Shown one piece after another: positions 16,916-26,222 of a stretch of 64,000 nt of DNA (positions within the stretch are counted from its first letter, which is position 1; every line of letters starts with the position of its first letter). The translations under genes and the position numbers were made by a program. The stretch is from Clostridium carboxidivorans P7. Its GTDB lineage: Bacteria > Bacillota > Clostridia > Clostridiales > Clostridiaceae. The stretch is taken from positions 5,580,001 to 5,644,000 of the forward strand of contig NZ_CP011803.1 in assembly GCF_001038625.1 (NCBI RefSeq), read 5' to 3'. Below the pieces are notes generated by a model that was not told the DNA's origin, did not search any database, and saw only the letters and a program-made list of their open reading frames with translations.

Positions 16916-19900
16916 ATGAAAAAAACTAGATTGTTGGTAATGACAGCAGTTATTTCACTTGGTATATGTTCTAGTGTTTATGCTCAGTTGCCAGCTAATT
17001 CTATAGTTGTAGGAAATAATGTATATGATGTTACCTATTTTACAAATGATAGCAGTGGTACTAATACAGCTAAAGTAAATGATCAATTGGCAAATAATTT
17101 AGGTAATATATATTATGTAGATTCAACAGGTACAACAAAAGATATATTTACAAATTCAACTGTTACTGATAGTCAAATAGTATCTAGAGTAGGAAATACA
17201 TTGACCTATTATCCAGGCAATGGAACAACTGAAAAAATAGTTACAGGTGCAGATGGTAACTATCAACCTCCTACTATAGCTAATGGGGCCACTACTATAG
17301 TTCATGTTACTTATAAGCAATTACCTGGAGGATTATATTTGTTTACATGTCAGATAAGTCAGTTATCAGGAGTAACTGGTGCAGCTTATTTTCAAGTTGG
17401 AAATAGTACTATAACACCATTAACTGATCTGGTTAATTACATGGGACAACTTTCAGCTGGAGCTAATGGTTTACTCCATATATATGCTAGTGATGGAGTT
17501 ACAGAATTGGCAAATGGGTATTTAAATTTAGTTACAAATGGAAATGCTTCTGGAGATGTAAACTTAACAGTCACTTTGCAGTTGACAGGAAATTCAACAG
17601 GAGTTGATTCATCTACTTTAGGAAACAAAGCTTATAATATAACTAATAATGGTTTTGCCAGTATTGATAAGAGTGGAAAATGGATTTATTACAGTAATAC
17701 AGGTGATGGTAATAAGCTTTATAGAAAAAGTGTAACTGGTACAAGTGATTTTCTTATTAGCAATGATAATGTAAAGTTTATAAACGTAATTGGAGATTGG
17801 GTATATTATAGTAATTATAGTGATGGTGGAAAGATTTATAAAGTACAGACAGATGGAACTCAAAGACAAAAAGTTTCAGATAACATGGCTTCATATATAA
17901 ATGTTAAGGGAGACTCAATATATTATATTAATCATGGTGATAGAGATAGAATATATGTACTAAATTCAAAAGGAAACAATATGCTTTTGACTGATCCAGC
18001 ATCATATTTAAGTGTTACAGGAAACTATTTGTTCTATATTAATACTGCTGACTACAATAGATTGTACAGTTATGACATACAAAATAGTAGAAAAGCAAGA
18101 ATAAGTACTATAAATACAAAATTTGTTAATGCTTGTAATGATTATTTAGTATTTTATACAGGATATGATGGTGTATTGTACAGGTCTACAAATGCTGAAG
18201 GTCAGAATCCAGTGCCAATGACTGTAACTACTAATGTAGCTTCAAAAGCTGGTGCTTATACAACGTTGACTGATAAAGCTACACAAATATGTGCTACTGA
18301 TGATAATGACATATATTATATAAGTTATGTAGATGGTAATAAAATATACAAATTGGATACTACAGGTAATGGATATAAGGTGGTAGATGACTCAGCCAAT
18401 TATATGAATATAATAGGTGATGACTTGTATTATTCAAAAGCTGGAAAGGCTTACATTGCTTCTAAAGATGGAGATGGAACTCAAAAGGGAATTGCTATAA
18501 AAAAACCTAAGTTAACCAATAAAGTAGTGACCATTAATCCTATACCGACGTATACAACAGATGATATAACAAAATTTAATTTTCCAGAGACTGTATCTTG
18601 TATAATGAGTGATGGAAGTCAACAGACTTTAGTAGTAGCTTGGAATAAAACGATACCTAAGTCAAGCAAAGGTGTTTATACTTTTAAAGGAACTATATTA
18701 GGATATGGAAATACAGTTACATTAAGTGTAGCGTTAGATTCTGGAGCTATTGATGCTAATAATGTAAAAATTGTGAATAATGTAGGAAGTAAAGATACAA
18801 TTAGTATTACAGGATTAACTACTGGTGATGTTGTAAATGTTTATAACAATATAACAGATACAAAACCATTAAAAACAGCTACTGTAGATGCAAATGGAAA
18901 TGTAAACATGACAGGACTAAATCTTTCTCCTGATGGTGGAAATGTATATATTAGTTTAACTAAGACGGGAAGATTAGAAGGTAGTAAGGTAGCTGTTCAA
19001 TATCAAGCAGAAGCACCAGTAGGATTTGCAGTAGATGCAACTAATCAAAATGTAACTGGATTAAAACCTGGTAAATCATATAAGATTTATATACAAGATG
19101 AAAATTTAGATGGAACTGTGCCAGCTTTAGATGGTTTACAGATTTCTACAACAGCAAATAGTAGTGGAGTTATTAATGTTCCTACTATGATATCTAAGAT
19201 AGATGGAAATACCAATTTGAAGCAAATGCTTAGAGTGGTTGCTTCAAGTACTGTAGATAGTGCTCCTTCAGCACCAGTTGAAATAAGTAGAGCAGTGGTA
19301 CCTGATTACGTAGGTATTGATTTAAATCTTGGAAGAATTACAGGAACTACTACAGGAATGTCATTTACTTATAATGATCCTGATAGTTCAACAGCAGCAT
19401 GGACTACTTGTGAATCGGGATCTACACCAATTTCAATGACTAGGTCTCTGCAAGTAGCTGTTAAAATTGGTGCTTCAGGACCAGTACTTGAAAGTAAACC
19501 TGCAAAATATGGATTATTCCCATTACCTATAATAACAGGATTGACAAATGGTGGAACTTACACGACTAAAGCAGATGCAGCAACTGGTAAGGAATTATTC
19601 CCAACTGTAACATGGAATAGCAATACGTCTGATGCAGCATCAGGTACAACAATAACTTATGTTGCAACTCTAACTAAAGATGGGGTAGCATTATCTTCTC
19701 CAGCAGATGGAACTGCTTTACTTAATGAAATAAAAACAGCAGGAGATGGAAATTATGTTTTAACAGTAACAGGAACCAAAACTGTTCCATCAATGAATCC
19801 AACTTCTGCATCAAACAGTACTAAAATTAAGTTTACAGTAAGTTCAGCAATACCTTCACCAGTTGATATAAGCTTTGTTGAAAAAGCAGGTACACTCTCA

Positions 19901-22027
19901 ACTAATAAAGTTCCAACACTTTATCAAGCAACACCAACATGGCTAAATTTGGCAGGAACCGTTGCAACAACAGTACTTCAGAGAGTAGATTATTCAAATT
20001 CAATTAGTGATCCTACAGCTGACAGTGTATGGACAAATGCGGCTAAAGTAGCTTTTGTACAAAATTCAACTATACAGCAGGATGGATATTATAAATTAAC
20101 AGTTACATCTAAGAGTAATGAAAATGGAGCAACAAGTATATCAACAAAGGTATTTAGAGTTGATACAACGGATGTGGCAACATCACCAACAGTTTCAGGA
20201 GTAACAGAAGGAGCAATTTATAATGAAACTAGTCCAATAACTACTAATGGAATAACGATAACAGATGTAGATTCAAATAATGTTACTAAAGCTACAATAA
20301 TGAGAGATGGATATGAAACTGATTATAATTCAGGTAAAGCAATAACAGTTAATGGAAATTATGTATTGAAGTTAAATACTACAAACATTATAAATGGAGC
20401 TACAACTATAAAAACTATAAACTTTAAAATGGATAGTGCAAATAATGATCCAACACAAAATCCACCAGACGCACCAACGACTGCAACATTTACATTCAAT
20501 AGTAATGGTACTGCACAGCTTGGAAGTGTAAATACTACTGAAGAATATAGTGTAAATAATGGACAATCATGGATACCGGTAACATCACAAGGAACTCAAT
20601 TGATTACTTCAACAACTGAATTGAATTCATTGAACAGTACTAGTACAAATGGTGTACAAGTAAGATATAAAGCAAATGGAAATACACCAGCTTCAGAGGC
20701 GCAAATTATTTTATTAACACAGTCACCAGCAGCACCAAATCTAACATTTAGCTTTGGTGGATATGATTCAAACAACAAATTAGTAGGCACATTAAGTGGA
20801 GCTGCACAATATAGTGTAAATGGTGGATTAACATGGAAAGATGTAGATGGAAGTAAGAATTTACAATCAGGAGATGCAGAGCTTATAAATACAACTAATG
20901 GTGTATGGATTAGAACAAAAGCATCAGGTACTACTAAAGCTTCTAATGTTGAAAAAATATCTATAAGTCAAGCAGGAGTACCAAGTGTAACATCATCAGT
21001 GGAATCAACAGCAACAGAAACCAAAGTCAAGTTAACTAGTCTTCAAACAGGATTAGAGTATAGAGTGAAGACAGCTAGTACAACAGGTAACTGGACTGAT
21101 TTAGATGCAAATCCTATACCAGTAACACAAGCAGGTTCCATAGAAGTAAGAAGTAAAGCGGTAGGTACTGCAATGCCAGGATTTATGACAACTATAACTA
21201 TACAAGCAGCACCAAGTGCAGCTATAGATTACAATAATGAACAAATTACGGGAGTTAATGGTAATAGTATGCAGTGGTCTAGTGATGGAACTACATGGAA
21301 TACATTTAGTGGTAATACTATAGATCTTAATAGTAACAGTCTAATACCAGCTAATGGTTCTAGTGCTCAAGATGTTTATATAACTTATACACCAACAGGT
21401 GCTTCTGTGGGATTAACTAAGCATTTAACAATTAATCCAAGACAGCAGACTATTGATACTACTGGAATAAGTGCATCAATAGTAACTTCAACTGGAGTAG
21501 TTACTATTGCTGGATTAAATCCTAGTCAGGTAAATGCATATGAGGTAGAAACTTCAACAGATGGAGGAAGTAATTGGTCATCCTCAAGTATTGCAATAGC
21601 TTCTACAGATGCAAATGGAATTGGAACTGTAACTGCAACAGGTTCAGTAAATGCTATTAGAATTAGGCTAAAACCAACATCAACAGCATCAGCAAGTGAA
21701 TATTCATCTAAGGTTACTGTAACAGCTGCATCCGTTAAAGCATCAGGAACTATAACCTTTGGATCTCCAGCAAATGATGATACTGTAACAGTTGCAGGAG
21801 TAAAATTTACCAAAGCAGCTTCTAAAACTAGTAATACTAATTTTTCTACTGCAGATGAATTAGTAGCAGATATTAATGCTTTAGTATCTAGTGTTACTGC
21901 AACAAATGTAAGTGGAACTATAACTATAACAGCTAAAACAGAAGGTGTAGCTGGAAATAGCATAACATTAGCGAAAACAGGAAGTGCACTTACAATTTTA
22001 GAAACTCATTTAACAGGTGGACAATAA
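16916..22027 (+). CDS. Very large secreted multi-domain surface protein
   Basis: A 1703-residue protein with a signal peptide (MKKTRLLVMTAVISLGICSS, cleavage near VYA-Q) and GGAGG before the ATG. About residues 240-540 hold repeated DUF5050-like beta strands (WIYYSNTGDGNKLYR, WVYYSNYSDGGKIYK, SIYYINHGDRDRIYV), probably a beta-propeller. A Big_4-like Ig domain follows (VSCIMSDGSQQTLVVAW), then many Ig-like/fibronectin-like segments, several with the motif YSVNNGQSW or YSVNGGLTW. The last ~95 residues (TVTVAGVKFTKA...GNSITLAKTG) resemble domains of phage tail or adhesin proteins. No CWB2, SLH, LPxTG or membrane anchor was seen, so it may be secreted, bound through another protein, or attached to the flagellum. 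Thr/Ser/Asn-rich composition fits a glycosylated or S-layer-like protein. Confidence 0.75.
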   Translation: MKKTRLLVMTAVISLGICSSVYAQLPANSIVVGNNVYDVTYFTNDSSGTNTAKVNDQLANNLGNIYYVDSTGTTKDIFTNSTVTDSQIVSRVGNTLTYYPGNGTTEKIVTGADGNYQPPTIANGATTIVHVTYKQLPGGLYLFTCQISQLSGVTGAAYFQVGNSTITPLTDLVNYMGQLSAGANGLLHIYASDGVTELANGYLNLVTNGNASGDVNLTVTLQLTGNSTGVDSSTLGNKAYNITNNGFASIDKSGKWIYYSNTGDGNKLYRKSVTGTSDFLISNDNVKFINVIGDWVYYSNYSDGGKIYKVQTDGTQRQKVSDNMASYINVKGDSIYYINHGDRDRIYVLNSKGNNMLLTDPASYLSVTGNYLFYINTADYNRLYSYDIQNSRKARISTINTKFVNACNDYLVFYTGYDGVLYRSTNAEGQNPVPMTVTTNVASKAGAYTTLTDKATQICATDDNDIYYISYVDGNKIYKLDTTGNGYKVVDDSANYMNIIGDDLYYSKAGKAYIASKDGDGTQKGIAIKKPKLTNKVVTINPIPTYTTDDITKFNFPETVSCIMSDGSQQTLVVAWNKTIPKSSKGVYTFKGTILGYGNTVTLSVALDSGAIDANNVKIVNNVGSKDTISITGLTTGDVVNVYNNITDTKPLKTATVDANGNVNMTGLNLSPDGGNVYISLTKTGRLEGSKVAVQYQAEAPVGFAVDATNQNVTGLKPGKSYKIYIQDENLDGTVPALDGLQISTTANSSGVINVPTMISKIDGNTNLKQMLRVVASSTVDSAPSAPVEISRAVVPDYVGIDLNLGRITGTTTGMSFTYNDPDSSTAAWTTCESGSTPISMTRSLQVAVKIGASGPVLESKPAKYGLFPLPIITGLTNGGTYTTKADAATGKELFPTVTWNSNTSDAASGTTITYVATLTKDGVALSSPADGTALLNEIKTAGDGNYVLTVTGTKTVPSMNPTSASNSTKIKFTVSSAIPSPVDISFVEKAGTLSTNKVPTLYQATPTWLNLAGTVATTVLQRVDYSNSISDPTADSVWTNAAKVAFVQNSTIQQDGYYKLTVTSKSNENGATSISTKVFRVDTTDVATSPTVSGVTEGAIYNETSPITTNGITITDVDSNNVTKATIMRDGYETDYNSGKAITVNGNYVLKLNTTNIINGATTIKTINFKMDSANNDPTQNPPDAPTTATFTFNSNGTAQLGSVNTTEEYSVNNGQSWIPVTSQGTQLITSTTELNSLNSTSTNGVQVRYKANGNTPASEAQIILLTQSPAAPNLTFSFGGYDSNNKLVGTLSGAAQYSVNGGLTWKDVDGSKNLQSGDAELINTTNGVWIRTKASGTTKASNVEKISISQAGVPSVTSSVESTATETKVKLTSLQTGLEYRVKTASTTGNWTDLDANPIPVTQAGSIEVRSKAVGTAMPGFMTTITIQAAPSAAIDYNNEQITGVNGNSMQWSSDGTTWNTFSGNTIDLNSNSLIPANGSSAQDVYITYTPTGASVGLTKHLTINPRQQTIDTTGISASIVTSTGVVTIAGLNPSQVNAYEVETSTDGGSNWSSSSIAIASTDANGIGTVTATGSVNAIRIRLKPTSTASASEYSSKVTVTAASVKASGTITFGSPANDDTVTVAGVKFTKAASKTSNTNFSTADELVADINALVSSVTATNVSGTITITAKTEGVAGNSITLAKTGSALTILETHLTGGQ

Positions 22028-22057
22028 CCTTTGAAAATAAAATTTTCTAAAAGTAAA

Positions 22058-22091
22058 AAGGGGAAAGGAACAAACCTTTCTCCTTAGTTTT
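22058..22091 (+). terminator. Hairpin between the large surface gene and the small secreted gene
   Basis: AAGGGGAAAGG at 22058-22068 pairs with CCTTTCTCCTT at 22075-22085 (one G-T pair), followed by AGTTTT. It may end or attenuate transcription before 22124. Confidence 0.6.
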
Positions 22092-22123
22092 AACTATTAA
22101 TCAGTAAATAGGAGGGAACTAAG

Positions 22124-22795
22124 TTGACCAAAAAAATTAAAAAATATGCTTTACTATTTTTTTCAATGTTTATATTTATATTTTTTAGTGGTAATGAAGT
22201 TTTAGCTGCTGATAATAATGTTTTAAATATGGGAACTAAAACTATAACTAATGTAAATAAAACATGGACAATAACTTTTAACAAACCAATAGATTTTGAT
22301 TCTATTCAAGGTAATATAGAAATTAAGGATGTTACTTCTGGTAATAATCTTTCAATAACTCCATTACAAGGTGATAGTAAAGCTGTTGTTAAAGTAAGTG
22401 CTCCTACAGGGGGTTACATAGTAGGTCATAGTTATCAAATAATTTTGAATAGAAATATAAAATTGATTAGTGGTGGTTCATTAGAAAAAAATATTACATT
22501 TAATTTTGTAGTTCAATCAAAGAGTACTAATTATACTATAACTGCAAATGTAACAGTTTCATCTGCTATTAGCATTTTTAAACAAATAACAATAACTTCT
22601 ACGAATTTGCCAGGTGCAGTAAAATATAAAATTGAGGGAAATAATAATCTATATGATATAGGAAAACCTATGGTTTTATTATCAGGCAAAAGTACTGTTA
22701 AAGTTTATATATGCGATTCAACAGGGAATATACTTGGAACAGCAGATATGGATGTTTCAACTACTAAAAGTAATATGAGTTTAAATTTCAACTAA
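22124..22795 (+). CDS. Small secreted Ig-like protein (paralog 1)
   Basis: A 223-residue protein starting at TTG 22124 with AGGAGGGA upstream. Residues 1-28 are a signal peptide (LLFFSMFIFIFFSG, cleavage near VLA-A). The mature part starts NNVLNMGTKTITNVNKTWTI and has a GGYIVGHSYQIILNRNIK element like the Big_5/SbsA-type Ig domain used in S-layer and clostridial surface proteins, then a C-terminal domain with LPGAVKYKIEGNNNLYDIG. It is clearly homologous along its whole length to the gene at 23012. No anchor is visible. Function unknown. Confidence 0.7.
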   Translation: MTKKIKKYALLFFSMFIFIFFSGNEVLAADNNVLNMGTKTITNVNKTWTITFNKPIDFDSIQGNIEIKDVTSGNNLSITPLQGDSKAVVKVSAPTGGYIVGHSYQIILNRNIKLISGGSLEKNITFNFVVQSKSTNYTITANVTVSSAISIFKQITITSTNLPGAVKYKIEGNNNLYDIGKPMVLLSGKSTVKVYICDSTGNILGTADMDVSTTKSNMSLNFN

Positions 22796-22812
22796 TTAAA
22801 GAAATGTTATCT

Positions 22813-22848
22813 GTAGGCTGGAGTAAGATTCTGGTCTACTTATTTTTG
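22813..22848 (+). terminator. Rho-independent terminator after paralog 1
   Basis: GTAGGCTGGA at 22813-22822 pairs with the segment ending CTAC at 22830-22839 (three G-T pairs), followed by TTATTTTTG. Confidence 0.6.
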
Positions 22849-22950
22849 TTGATATGAAAAAATATTTAATAAAGTATATATTAGGTAGTTAAAATGGAAA
22901 GTTGTTAATAATTCACATCAAACTAAAGTTGTAAAATGTGTTAATTACCA

Positions 22951-22978
22951 TAAAGAAATACCTATGTATTGACGATAA
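22951..22978 (+). promoter_or_regulatory. Sigma-D (FliA) type promoter for paralog 2 and flagellin
   Basis: TAAA at 22951-22954, a 16-base spacer and GACGATAA at 22971-22978 closely match the flagellar sigma consensus TAAA-N15-GCCGATAA. The expected start point near 22985 lies ahead of the AAGGAGG ribosome site and TTG start at 23012. The spacer is one base longer than the norm. Confidence 0.6.
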
Positions 22979-23011
22979 TAAATAAGTAATACTTTAAAGG
23001 AGGAATATAAA

Positions 23012-23692
23012 TTGAAAAAAATTATAGGAAAAGCTGTTTTTATTTTAGTCTTTATAATGACTTGTTGTGTTTCTTATGGTGCTTTAAGTGTTTCAGCAGC
23101 AGAAGATTTTAATGATATGGGAAATAGAGCTATAAGTGATGTAAATAAGGTTTGGATGCTGCAATTTAGAGCACCAGTAGATATTAGTTCATTAAGTAAT
23201 AATGTTAGTATGCAAGATCTTACAGATGGAGGATATGTTAATGTTACTGTTTCGGCAGGAGATAACGAGAATTTAGCAAAGGTTAACCCGCCTTCAGGTG
23301 GTTATAAAATGTCACATAAATATAAATTAACTATATGGAAAAATACTAAATCTAAAAAAGGAGAAAATTTACCGAAATCTGTAGTATTAAATTTCAGTCT
23401 AAATTCTAAAGATAATAATGAATATACTACTTCAGCTAATGTATTAGTTGCTCAGGCTATTCCTGAAATTAAGAAAATAACTATATCTACAAATTTACCT
23501 TCTGTTTCTAAATATAAAATATATGGAAATAAAAACTTTTTTAATATTGGAGATACTTGTGCTTCATTAGTAGCAGGAAACACAGTAGAAGTTTATTTAT
23601 ATGATAATAAAGGAAATTTACTTGGAACTTCTATATTGGATGTAGATTCCACACAAAGTAACATTAACATAAAGGTAACATTAGCAAATTAA
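23012..23692 (+). CDS. Small secreted Ig-like protein (paralog 2), flagellar regulon candidate
   Basis: A 226-residue protein starting at TTG 23012 after AAAGGAGG. Signal peptide (AVFILVFIMTCCVSYG, cleavage near VSA-A). The mature part mirrors paralog 1: FNDMGNRAISDVNKVWML, GGYKMSHKYKLTIWKNTK, LPSVSKYKIYGNKNFFNIG and a C-terminal GNLLGTSILDVDSTQSNI. It stands between a sigma-D type promoter and the flagellin gene 41 bases downstream, with no terminator between, so it should be made with flagellin. That suggests a secreted protein acting at or with the flagellum, which is inference only. Confidence 0.7.
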   Translation: MKKIIGKAVFILVFIMTCCVSYGALSVSAAEDFNDMGNRAISDVNKVWMLQFRAPVDISSLSNNVSMQDLTDGGYVNVTVSAGDNENLAKVNPPSGGYKMSHKYKLTIWKNTKSKKGENLPKSVVLNFSLNSKDNNEYTTSANVLVAQAIPEIKKITISTNLPSVSKYKIYGNKNFFNIGDTCASLVAGNTVEVYLYDNKGNLLGTSILDVDSTQSNINIKVTLAN

Positions 23693-23732
23693 AAATAAAA
23701 ATTAATTTTTTATGTGATTTGGGGTGAATAAT

Positions 23733-24593
23733 ATGAGATTAAATCATAATTCAGCATCGCTAAATGTATATACAGCTTATTCAAAATCATTGAGGAGCCA
23801 AAGTGTTGCAATGGGAAGAATATCTTCAGGATATAAAGTAAATAATGCTAAGGATAGTCCTAATGGTATTGCTGATAGTGAAAGAATTAGAATGCAAATA
23901 CGTGGACTTCAAATGGCAGCGAGAAATTCACAAGATGGTATGAGCATGCTTCAAACTGCTGAGGGTGGGCTAGATGAAATGACTTCAATGATTCAGAGGG
24001 TGAGGGAACTTGTAGTGCAATCAGGAAGTGGTTCAAATAATCCAGGTGATAAACAAGTTATACAAAATGAAATTGATCAAATGATAGACGGAATGGATAA
24101 TATAGCTAATAATACTGAGTTTAATGGGTTAAAACTGTTAGGGCAAGAAAAGGACTTAGAAATGCTTGTAGGTGCTAATGTAGGAGAGAGTATTATTGTA
24201 CCTCAAAAGGATGTAACTTCTAAAAATTTGAAAACTTCAGATGGAAAAAGTTTGTCACAATTAAAATCTGGTGATTTATATAACATAACTAATGGTAATA
24301 ATATTGATGATGCTTTAAATATTATAGATCAATCTTTGAATAGCATAGTTTCTATAAGAAGTGGGTATGGGGCATTAGAAAATAGATTTCAAGAAAGCTT
24401 TGATGATGCCACTGAAATGTCTGATAGGCTAGAATCTGCAGATAGTGGAATTCGTGATACGGATATAGCTGAGGAAATGGTTAATTATAGCAGAGCAAGT
24501 ATACTTGTTCAAGCAGGAAATGCTATGATGGTTCAAACAAATAAGTTACCACAGGATGCATTAAAAATACTTGAAAACGTAAGAAGTAAATAA
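23733..24593 (+). CDS. hag: Flagellin
   Basis: A 286-residue flagellin. The conserved N-terminal D0/D1 part (MRLNHNSASLNVYTAYSKS, RISSGYKVNNAKDSPNGIA) and C-terminal part (RDTDIAEEMVNYSRASILVQ, MMVQTNKLPQDALKIL) are both complete, joined by only a short middle, so the variable D2/D3 domains are nearly absent. The frame extends to GTG 23724 but that lies in the GGGGTG ribosome site; ATG 23733 is the start. It follows paralog 2 behind the sigma-D promoter and ends at a strong terminator. The product is exported by the flagellar type III system and may carry glycans from the sugar genes at the left. Other flagellin genes may exist elsewhere. Confidence 0.9.
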   Translation: MRLNHNSASLNVYTAYSKSLRSQSVAMGRISSGYKVNNAKDSPNGIADSERIRMQIRGLQMAARNSQDGMSMLQTAEGGLDEMTSMIQRVRELVVQSGSGSNNPGDKQVIQNEIDQMIDGMDNIANNTEFNGLKLLGQEKDLEMLVGANVGESIIVPQKDVTSKNLKTSDGKSLSQLKSGDLYNITNGNNIDDALNIIDQSLNSIVSIRSGYGALENRFQESFDDATEMSDRLESADSGIRDTDIAEEMVNYSRASILVQAGNAMMVQTNKLPQDALKILENVRSK

Positions 24594-24600
24594 TGTGAGA

Positions 24601-24643
24601 AAAACAGTACCAAATTTAGAAGTTAAATTGGTACTGTTTTTTT
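24601..24643 (+). terminator. Rho-independent terminator after flagellin
   Basis: AACAGTACCAAATTT pairs with AAATTGGTACTGTT (one bulge), followed by seven T residues. This is one of the strongest terminators in the window. Confidence 0.9.
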
Positions 24644-25013
24644 GTTAAAAATTGAGTATTAATGCTATTTGTTGTGAAAATTTTACAAAATTGAATTTGC
24701 ATAAAATTGCATTTTAAAATTATATAGTAAAACATACCTTGATATTGTATAATAATAAGGACAAAATAGTATTATTTAAATCAAGTTTTTAAATTTTGAA
24801 ATAAAAAACAAAAAAACGTTAATATGTTTTTAAGTGGAATTAAAACATTATGCTAAAAATAATAAAAAAATTACAAGAACTTTTTTAAAAATTAACATTT
24901 ATTTTAGATTTTATGATAAAATAGTTTATATTGAGTTCGTTTTAATGTAAAATAAAATTATATTAAAATTGTAGAAATTATGGAGAAATTTATATGAAAA
25001 TGGGGGATTGGAG
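24644..25013 (+). promoter_or_regulatory. AT-rich leader of the fla operon
   Basis: This gene-free 370-bp stretch precedes flgB. It holds a perfect TATAAT at 24748-24753 with a poor -35, a second possible pair (TTGCAT with TATATA 18 bases on, near 24698-24727), and TTAACA with TATGATAAAAT near 24893-24920. Which one drives the operon cannot be decided by eye. I saw no c-di-GMP riboswitch core and no long inverted repeats like the flagellar switch of C. difficile. Confidence 0.4.
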
Positions 25014-25415
25014 TTGAATATAGGGAGTATTTCTAAAGATCAAGAAGTTTATAATTTGATAAAAAAAGGGCTAGATGCTTCCACAGAAAGAAGTAAGGCA
25101 ACAGCTGATAACATTGCCAACATAAATACAAAAGGATATAAAAGAAAATATGTAACTTTTGAAGAAACTTTGCAAAGCAATATGGATGATTTAGATTTGA
25201 AAACTACAGATGATAAACATATTAAGTTACAAGAAAATTATGGACAAATAAATACAAAGACAGATAACTCTACTAGCATGAATGAAGATGGGAATAATGT
25301 AGATATAGAAAATGAAAAAACTAATCAAGCTGCAAATACACTTATGTATATGGCTCTATTAAATCAGGCTAATAGTAGATTAACCTCAGAAAAATATGTT
25401 ATTAGTGGAAAATAA
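25014..25415 (+). CDS. flgB: Flagellar basal-body rod protein FlgB
   Basis: A 133-residue proximal rod protein. The N-terminal motif ATADNIANINTKGYKRKYVTF is the ANNxANxxTxGyK signature of rod proteins, and the C-terminal NTLMYMALLNQANSRLTSEK forms the other half of the coiled coil. The start is taken as TTG 25014, since GGGGG ends 7 bases before it; a TTG at 25008 sits too close. First gene of a 27-gene fla operon, 28 bases before flgC. Confidence 0.9.
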   Translation: MNIGSISKDQEVYNLIKKGLDASTERSKATADNIANINTKGYKRKYVTFEETLQSNMDDLDLKTTDDKHIKLQENYGQINTKTDNSTSMNEDGNNVDIENEKTNQAANTLMYMALLNQANSRLTSEKYVISGK

Positions 25416-25443
25416 TTTTAATGGCTAAGAAAGGAGAATTTTT

Positions 25444-25878
25444 ATGATTAAAGCATTTAATAATTTAAGAATAAGTGCCAGTGGACTTTCAGCAGAAAGA
25501 CTTAGAATGGATACAATAGCTTCTAATATAGCTAATGTAGATACTACCAGGGGTGCCAATGGACAACCATATAGAAGAAAAATTGCAGTTTTTCAAGAAA
25601 ATTTAAATACACAGCTAAATAAACAGAATGGGAAGTATGAACAAACTCCTCTTGGAGTAAAGGCTGTTGGAATTGTAGATGATGAATCTCCACTTAGAAG
25701 AGTTTATGATCCATCTAATCCTGATGCAGATGCTCAAGGATATGTGTCTAAACCAAATGTAAATGTATTAAATGAAATGGCAGATATGATGGTAGCTACA
25801 AGAGCTTATGAAGCTAATATAGATGCTATTAGTTCTGAAAAGACTATGTTTTCAAAAGCTCTAGAAATTGGAAGGTAG
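25444..25878 (+). CDS. flgC: Flagellar basal-body rod protein FlgC
   Basis: The 144-residue protein has the rod motif DTIASNIANVDTTRGANGQ near the N-terminus and VLNEMADMMVATRAYEANID near the C-terminus, both diagnostic of FlgC. AAAGGAG precedes the ATG. Exported by the flagellar apparatus and assembled with FlgB and FliE into the proximal rod. Normal length. Confidence 0.95.
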   Translation: MIKAFNNLRISASGLSAERLRMDTIASNIANVDTTRGANGQPYRRKIAVFQENLNTQLNKQNGKYEQTPLGVKAVGIVDDESPLRRVYDPSNPDADAQGYVSKPNVNVLNEMADMMVATRAYEANIDAISSEKTMFSKALEIGR

Positions 25879-25889
25879 GGTAAATTATT

Positions 25890-26201
25890 ATGAAAATAAA
25901 TGAATTTGTTCCTGATAGTAAAATTTTTCAGGGAATTGGAATTGGCAATAATGATAAAAACGGAAATGCAGAAACTCAATCAGTTGGATTTGGGGAATTT
26001 TTAAAAGGAAAATTGGATGAAGTAAATGCTCAGCAAATAAAATCAGAAGATACTACTGAAAGCTTTATAAAAGGTGATGAAACAAATATACATAAAGTTA
26101 TGTTAGATACTGAAGAAGCAAAGATGTCATTAGAACTTGCAGTCCAAATCAGGAATAAGTTCGTGGAAGCCTATCAAGAATTAAATAGGACGCAGTTATA
26201 G
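25890..26201 (+). CDS. fliE: Flagellar hook-basal body complex protein FliE
   Basis: A 103-residue protein whose C-terminal half (NIHKVMLDTEEAKMSLELAV, VQIRNKFVEAYQELNRTQL) is the conserved FliE helix pair; the N-terminal part is variable. It joins the MS ring to the rod. It starts 11 bases after flgC and is followed 21 bases later by fliF, the standard order. Confidence 0.93.
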   Translation: MKINEFVPDSKIFQGIGIGNNDKNGNAETQSVGFGEFLKGKLDEVNAQQIKSEDTTESFIKGDETNIHKVMLDTEEAKMSLELAVQIRNKFVEAYQELNRTQL

Positions 26202-26222
26202 TAGGTAAGGAGTGCTAAGTTA

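Noticed and set aside
24644..25013. c-di-GMP-I riboswitch or invertible flagellar switch upstream of flgB
   Set aside because: No conserved riboswitch core and no long inverted repeats could be found; only short AT-rich pairs.
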